Made by a program: the position numbers and the translations under genes | In this document: piece after piece, positions 60,708 through 64,000 of the stretch | Layout of the letters: the number at the start of each line of letters is the position of its first letter | Position numbering within the stretch: the stretch's first letter is position 1 | NCBI RefSeq assembly: GCF_023161665.1 | Contig: NZ_JALNTW010000015.1 | Location: 54,648-118,647 of the forward strand | Direction of reading: 5' to 3' | Length of the DNA stretch: 64,000 nt | Source: Shewanella sp. 1CM18E | GTDB lineage: Bacteria > Pseudomonadota > Gammaproteobacteria > Enterobacterales > Shewanellaceae | The notes under the pieces: model-generated | What the model was told of the DNA's origin: nothing | What the model saw: the letters and a program-made list of their open reading frames with translations, nothing else | Databases searched by the model: none

Positions 60708-63431
60708 ATGTTTGGTAAATTACTGACAAAAGTATTTGGTAGTCGCAACGATCGTACACTTAAGGCGTTTGGTAAAGTCGTTAACAAGATTAACGCGCTA
60801 GAAGCTGAGTATGAAAAACTATCGGATGAAGAATTAAAAGCAAAAACCGCCCACTTCCGCGAGCGTTTAGACGGTGGTGAATCATTAGAAGGTGTTTTAC
60901 CTGAAGCATTTGCAACGGTACGTGAAGCTTCGAAGCGCGTGTTTGAGATGCGTCACTTCGATGTCCAGCTTATCGGTGGTATGATTTTGGATAGTAACCG
61001 CATCGCAGAAATGCGTACCGGTGAAGGTAAAACATTAACGGCAACTCTGCCTGCATATCTAAATGGTCTAACAGGTAAAGGCGTACACGTTATTACCGTG
61101 AACGACTATCTAGCGGGTCGTGATGCTGAAAACAACCGTCCTCTTTTTGAATTCCTTGGTTTAACCGTTGGTATTAACGTTGCTGGTCTTGGTCAAGTTG
61201 AAAAGAAAGCAGCTTATGATGCCGATATCACCTACGGTACCAACAACGAATTTGGTTTCGATTACCTACGTGACAATATGGCGTTCTCACCTGCTGAGCG
61301 CGTACAACGTCCACTTCACTATGCCCTAATCGACGAAGTCGACTCGATTCTTATCGATGAAGCACGTACTCCGTTAATTATTTCTGGTGCTGCAGAAGAT
61401 AGCTCTGAGCTATACATTAAGATCAACACACTGATCCCTAACCTAGTAGCTCAAGAGAAAGAAGATACAGAAGAGTTTGTTGGCGAAGGCGACTACTCTG
61501 TTGATGAAAAATCAAAGCAAGTTCATATGACTGAACGCGGCCAAGAAAAGGTCGAAGTGTTATTGACTGAGCGCGGCATGTTAGCTGAAGGCGATTCATT
61601 ATACTCAGCAGCTAATATCTCTTTATTACATCATGTGAATGCAGCACTTCGTGCACATACACTATTTGAGAAAGACGTCGATTATATTGTGCAAGACAAC
61701 GAAGTGGTTATTGTTGATGAGCACACTGGCCGTACTATGCCGGGTCGTCGTTGGTCTGAAGGTCTGCACCAAGCAGTAGAGGCTAAAGAAGGTGTTCATA
61801 TTCAAAATGAAAACCAAACTTTAGCGTCAATTACATTCCAGAACTTCTTCCGTCAATATGAAAAGCTTGCCGGTATGACGGGTACTGCTGACACTGAAGC
61901 ATTCGAATTCCAACATATTTATGGACTAGACACAGTAGTTGTACCGACGAACCGTCCGATGGTTCGTCAAGATCATGCTGATTTAGTTTATCTAACAGCT
62001 GAAGAAAAATATGCTGCTATCGTAAAAGATATCGTAGGTTGTCGTGAGCGCGGTCAGCCTGTATTGGTTGGTACCGTTTCGATTGAACAATCAGAGTTAC
62101 TGCATAGCTTATTAAAGAAAGAAAAGATCCCGCATGAGATCTTGAATGCTAAATTCCATGAACGCGAAGCAGACATCGTAGCGCAGGCAGGCCGAACAGG
62201 TGCGGTAACTGTTGCAACTAACATGGCTGGTCGTGGTACCGATATCGTGTTAGGCGGTAACTGGAACATGGAAATCGAAGCTTTAGCCAACGCAACTGAT
62301 GAACAGAAAGCCAAAATTAAGGCTGACTGGAAAATCCGTCATGATGAAGTTGTTGCTGCCGGTGGTTTACACATTCTTGGTACTGAGCGTCACGAATCTC
62401 GCCGTATCGATAATCAGCTACGTGGCCGTTCAGGTCGTCAAGGTGATGCAGGTTCTTCACGTTTCTACTTATCTATGGAAGATAGCTTAATGCGCATCTT
62501 CGCTTCAGACCGTGTTTCATCAATGATGAAGAAGCTAGGTATGGAAGAAGGTGAAGCGATTGAACATCCATGGGTATCACGCGCTATCGAAAACGCACAA
62601 CGTAAAGTTGAAGCACGTAACTTCGATATCCGTAAGCAATTACTAGAATTTGACGATGTTGCTAACGACCAACGTCAAGTGGTTTACGCACAGCGTAATG
62701 AGCTAATGGATGCTGATAGTATTCAAGACACTATTACTAACATTCAAGAAGATGTGGTTAATGGTTTAATTGACCAATACATTCCGCGTCAATCTGTAGA
62801 AGAGTTGTGGGATATTGAAGGCTTAGAAAAACGTCTTCAGCAAGAATACGCAATGAACCTTCCTATCCAAGAATGGTTAGATAAAGAAGACGATCTGCAT
62901 GAAGAAACACTACGTGAGCGTATCGTTGAAACTTGGGTTAATGCTTATAAAGCTAAAGAGGAGATGGTAGGCGAACAAGTTCTACGTCAATTCGAAAAAG
63001 CGGTAATGCTGCAAACGCTAGATGGCTTGTGGAAAGAGCACTTATCGGCGATGGACCACTTACGTCAAGGTATTCACTTGCGCGGTTACGCACAAAAGAA
63101 TCCAAAGCAGGAATATAAGCGTGAGTCGTTTGAGCTATTCCAGCAAATGCTTGAGTCATTAAAGCACGATGTAATTAGTGTGTTGTCTAAAGTACAAGTG
63201 CAAGCACAATCAGATGTTGAAGAGATGGAAGAGCGCCGTCGTCAAGAAGACGCAAAGATCCGTCGTGATTATCAACATGCAGAAGCAGAAGCATTAGTTG
63301 GTGCAGAAGAAAGTGCTGCTCTAGCTGCAACCCAGCCAACCGTGCGCGAAGGTGAAAAAGTTGGCCGTAATGATCCATGCCCATGTGGTTCAGGTAAAAA
63401 GTACAAACAATGCCACGGTAAGCTGAGCTAA
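60708..63431 (+). CDS. secA: Preprotein translocase ATPase SecA
   Basis: 907 residues from ATG 60708 (MFGKLLTKVFGSRNDRTLK), aligned with the E. coli start; a TTG 27 nt upstream is in frame but atypical. Drives post-translational export through SecYEG. Walker A MRTGEGKTLTATL, DEAD-like LIDEVDSILIDEARTPLIISG, VATNMAGRGTDIVLGGN, QLRGRSGRQGDAG. The C-terminus has the zinc motif CPCGSGKKYKQCHGK that binds SecB and phospholipids. A strong terminator follows; no secM-like gene precedes it. Confidence 0.98.
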   Translation: MFGKLLTKVFGSRNDRTLKAFGKVVNKINALEAEYEKLSDEELKAKTAHFRERLDGGESLEGVLPEAFATVREASKRVFEMRHFDVQLIGGMILDSNRIAEMRTGEGKTLTATLPAYLNGLTGKGVHVITVNDYLAGRDAENNRPLFEFLGLTVGINVAGLGQVEKKAAYDADITYGTNNEFGFDYLRDNMAFSPAERVQRPLHYALIDEVDSILIDEARTPLIISGAAEDSSELYIKINTLIPNLVAQEKEDTEEFVGEGDYSVDEKSKQVHMTERGQEKVEVLLTERGMLAEGDSLYSAANISLLHHVNAALRAHTLFEKDVDYIVQDNEVVIVDEHTGRTMPGRRWSEGLHQAVEAKEGVHIQNENQTLASITFQNFFRQYEKLAGMTGTADTEAFEFQHIYGLDTVVVPTNRPMVRQDHADLVYLTAEEKYAAIVKDIVGCRERGQPVLVGTVSIEQSELLHSLLKKEKIPHEILNAKFHEREADIVAQAGRTGAVTVATNMAGRGTDIVLGGNWNMEIEALANATDEQKAKIKADWKIRHDEVVAAGGLHILGTERHESRRIDNQLRGRSGRQGDAGSSRFYLSMEDSLMRIFASDRVSSMMKKLGMEEGEAIEHPWVSRAIENAQRKVEARNFDIRKQLLEFDDVANDQRQVVYAQRNELMDADSIQDTITNIQEDVVNGLIDQYIPRQSVEELWDIEGLEKRLQQEYAMNLPIQEWLDKEDDLHEETLRERIVETWVNAYKAKEEMVGEQVLRQFEKAVMLQTLDGLWKEHLSAMDHLRQGIHLRGYAQKNPKQEYKRESFELFQQMLESLKHDVISVLSKVQVQAQSDVEEMEERRRQEDAKIRRDYQHAEAEALVGAEESAALAATQPTVREGEKVGRNDPCPCGSGKKYKQCHGKLS

Positions 63432-63467
63432 ATATAAAGCTACTAATTACAGGTATAGTTTATATAG

Positions 63468-63496
63468 AAGGGTGACTCATTGAGTCACCCTTTTTT
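63468..63496 (+). terminator. secA terminator
   Basis: Perfect AAGGGTGACTC / GAGTCACCCTT stem with a 3-nt loop and six T. Confidence 0.92.
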
Positions 63497-63818
63497 ATTG
63501 CAGCTATAAAAGAGCTAAATCATATAGCAGGACTAGCTAGAAGCTTTATCGTTAGTTAAAGAAGGAAAATTCATGAGAACTTACGGATGGCTGATTGCGG
63601 CAAAAATAGCGAAAGAAAGTAGATAATACCTATATAGCAGTACCACTAAGAATATGCTGAGGTAAATTGAGCTACCACTAAGTACGTAAAGATAATAGCT
63701 GTCGAACATAAAAGCAGCGTTGCAAAAGCGTTTTGTGGATAAGTCTGAGGGTAACTAGTGGCTAAGTTGTGCCTAAATAAAAACATTGAAAAAAGATGAA
63801 TTATTTCGAAAAAAGCGC

Positions 63819-63846
63819 TTGCGCTCTTTTCGAATCTCCCTATAAT
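63819..63846 (+). promoter_or_regulatory. rRNA-type P1 promoter
   Basis: TTGCGC (63819-63824), 16-bp spacer, perfect TATAAT (63841-63846), then a GCGACCCC discriminator, with A/T-tract sequence upstream resembling an UP element. This GC-rich discriminator and 16-bp spacing are typical of rrn P1 and stable-RNA promoters under stringent control. An rRNA (or tRNA) operon should start after 64000. Confidence 0.75.
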
Positions 63847-64000
63847 GCGACCCCACTGACACGGCGCAGCAGGCAACACGCCAAGCAGCACGAGTTAGTG
63901 AGTTAACTTCTTCGGAACAGTAACTCTGGTGACAAGCGGTTTAAGAGCTTCAAGTAGCGACTTCTGATTAAGAAATCAACGCTTGAAAAACTTCTTAAAA

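Larger units (their letters stand above)
63432..64000. other. secA 3' flank and stable-RNA leader
   Basis: 569 bp. The secA terminator is at 63468-63496. A 17-codon frame at 63573-63626 with GAAGGAA upstream is too short to call. From about 63780 the sequence becomes an AT-rich UP-like element, an rRNA-type promoter and a leader running off the window. No tRNA or rRNA gene starts inside. Confidence 0.65.

Noticed and set aside
63573..63626. 17-codon frame (MRTYGWLIAAKIAKESR) with GAAGGAA upstream, after secA
   Set aside because: The ribosome site is reasonable but the frame is too short and has no known family; conservation in relatives would be needed.

Overview
The window reads as a chromosome segment of a marine gammaproteobacterium, very probably Shewanella. 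The basis is gene content and order (yicC/rph/pyrE, folE, slmA-dut-coaBC-radC-rpmBG-argA, rarD-yigI-recQ, leuABCD, fadL, glpK, then the mraZ-to-secA division and cell-wall cluster) plus close protein resemblance recognised by eye. No database search was possible.

Layout. (1) 1-5413: an accessory catabolic locus. A BCCT transporter and the start of an enolase-superfamily gene face a two-gene UxaA-type dehydratase, followed by LysR and GntR/FCD regulators. (2) 5532-7742: CNT nucleoside transporter and an MTA/SAH-nucleosidase-like protein. (3) 8286-14550: accessory island at the 3' end of yicC. It holds a PLD/DEAH helicase/DUF3427 protein, a second 3' end of yicC, an orphan HipB-like regulator with its own operators, and a complete hipBA toxin-antitoxin operon behind four operators spaced exactly 30 bp apart. 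(4) 14577-31769: core housekeeping genes (YicC, RNase PH, OPRTase, GTP cyclohydrolase I, S9 peptidase, SlmA, Dut, CoaBC, RadC, L28/L33, ArgA, RarD, YigI, RecQ) and a TPR protein with a degenerate GGDEF-like tail. (5) 32015-37126: leucine operon leuABCD behind a leucine-rich leader peptide and attenuator. (6) 37547-41768: fadL, a palindromic minisatellite, an NTF2-like secreted protein, glpK and a small charged protein. (7) 42168-58162: dcw cluster mraZ-rsmH-ftsL-ftsI-murE-murF-mraY-murD-ftsW-murG-murC-ftsQ-ftsA-ftsZ, with MraZ-type repeats upstream and a near-consensus promoter before ftsQ. (8) 58340-63496: lpxC, dciA, an M23 peptidase and secA. (9) The last ~200 bp carry an rRNA-type promoter and leader, so a stable-RNA operon should begin just beyond the window.

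The most notable accessory structure is the yicC junction. The 3' end of yicC is a known integration site of mobilizable genomic islands in Vibrio and relatives. Here a 384-bp yicC 3' segment occurs twice (about 92% identical by my count, only 3 amino-acid changes), bracketing two HipB-type modules. One module appears to have lost its hipA exactly where the yicC copy begins.
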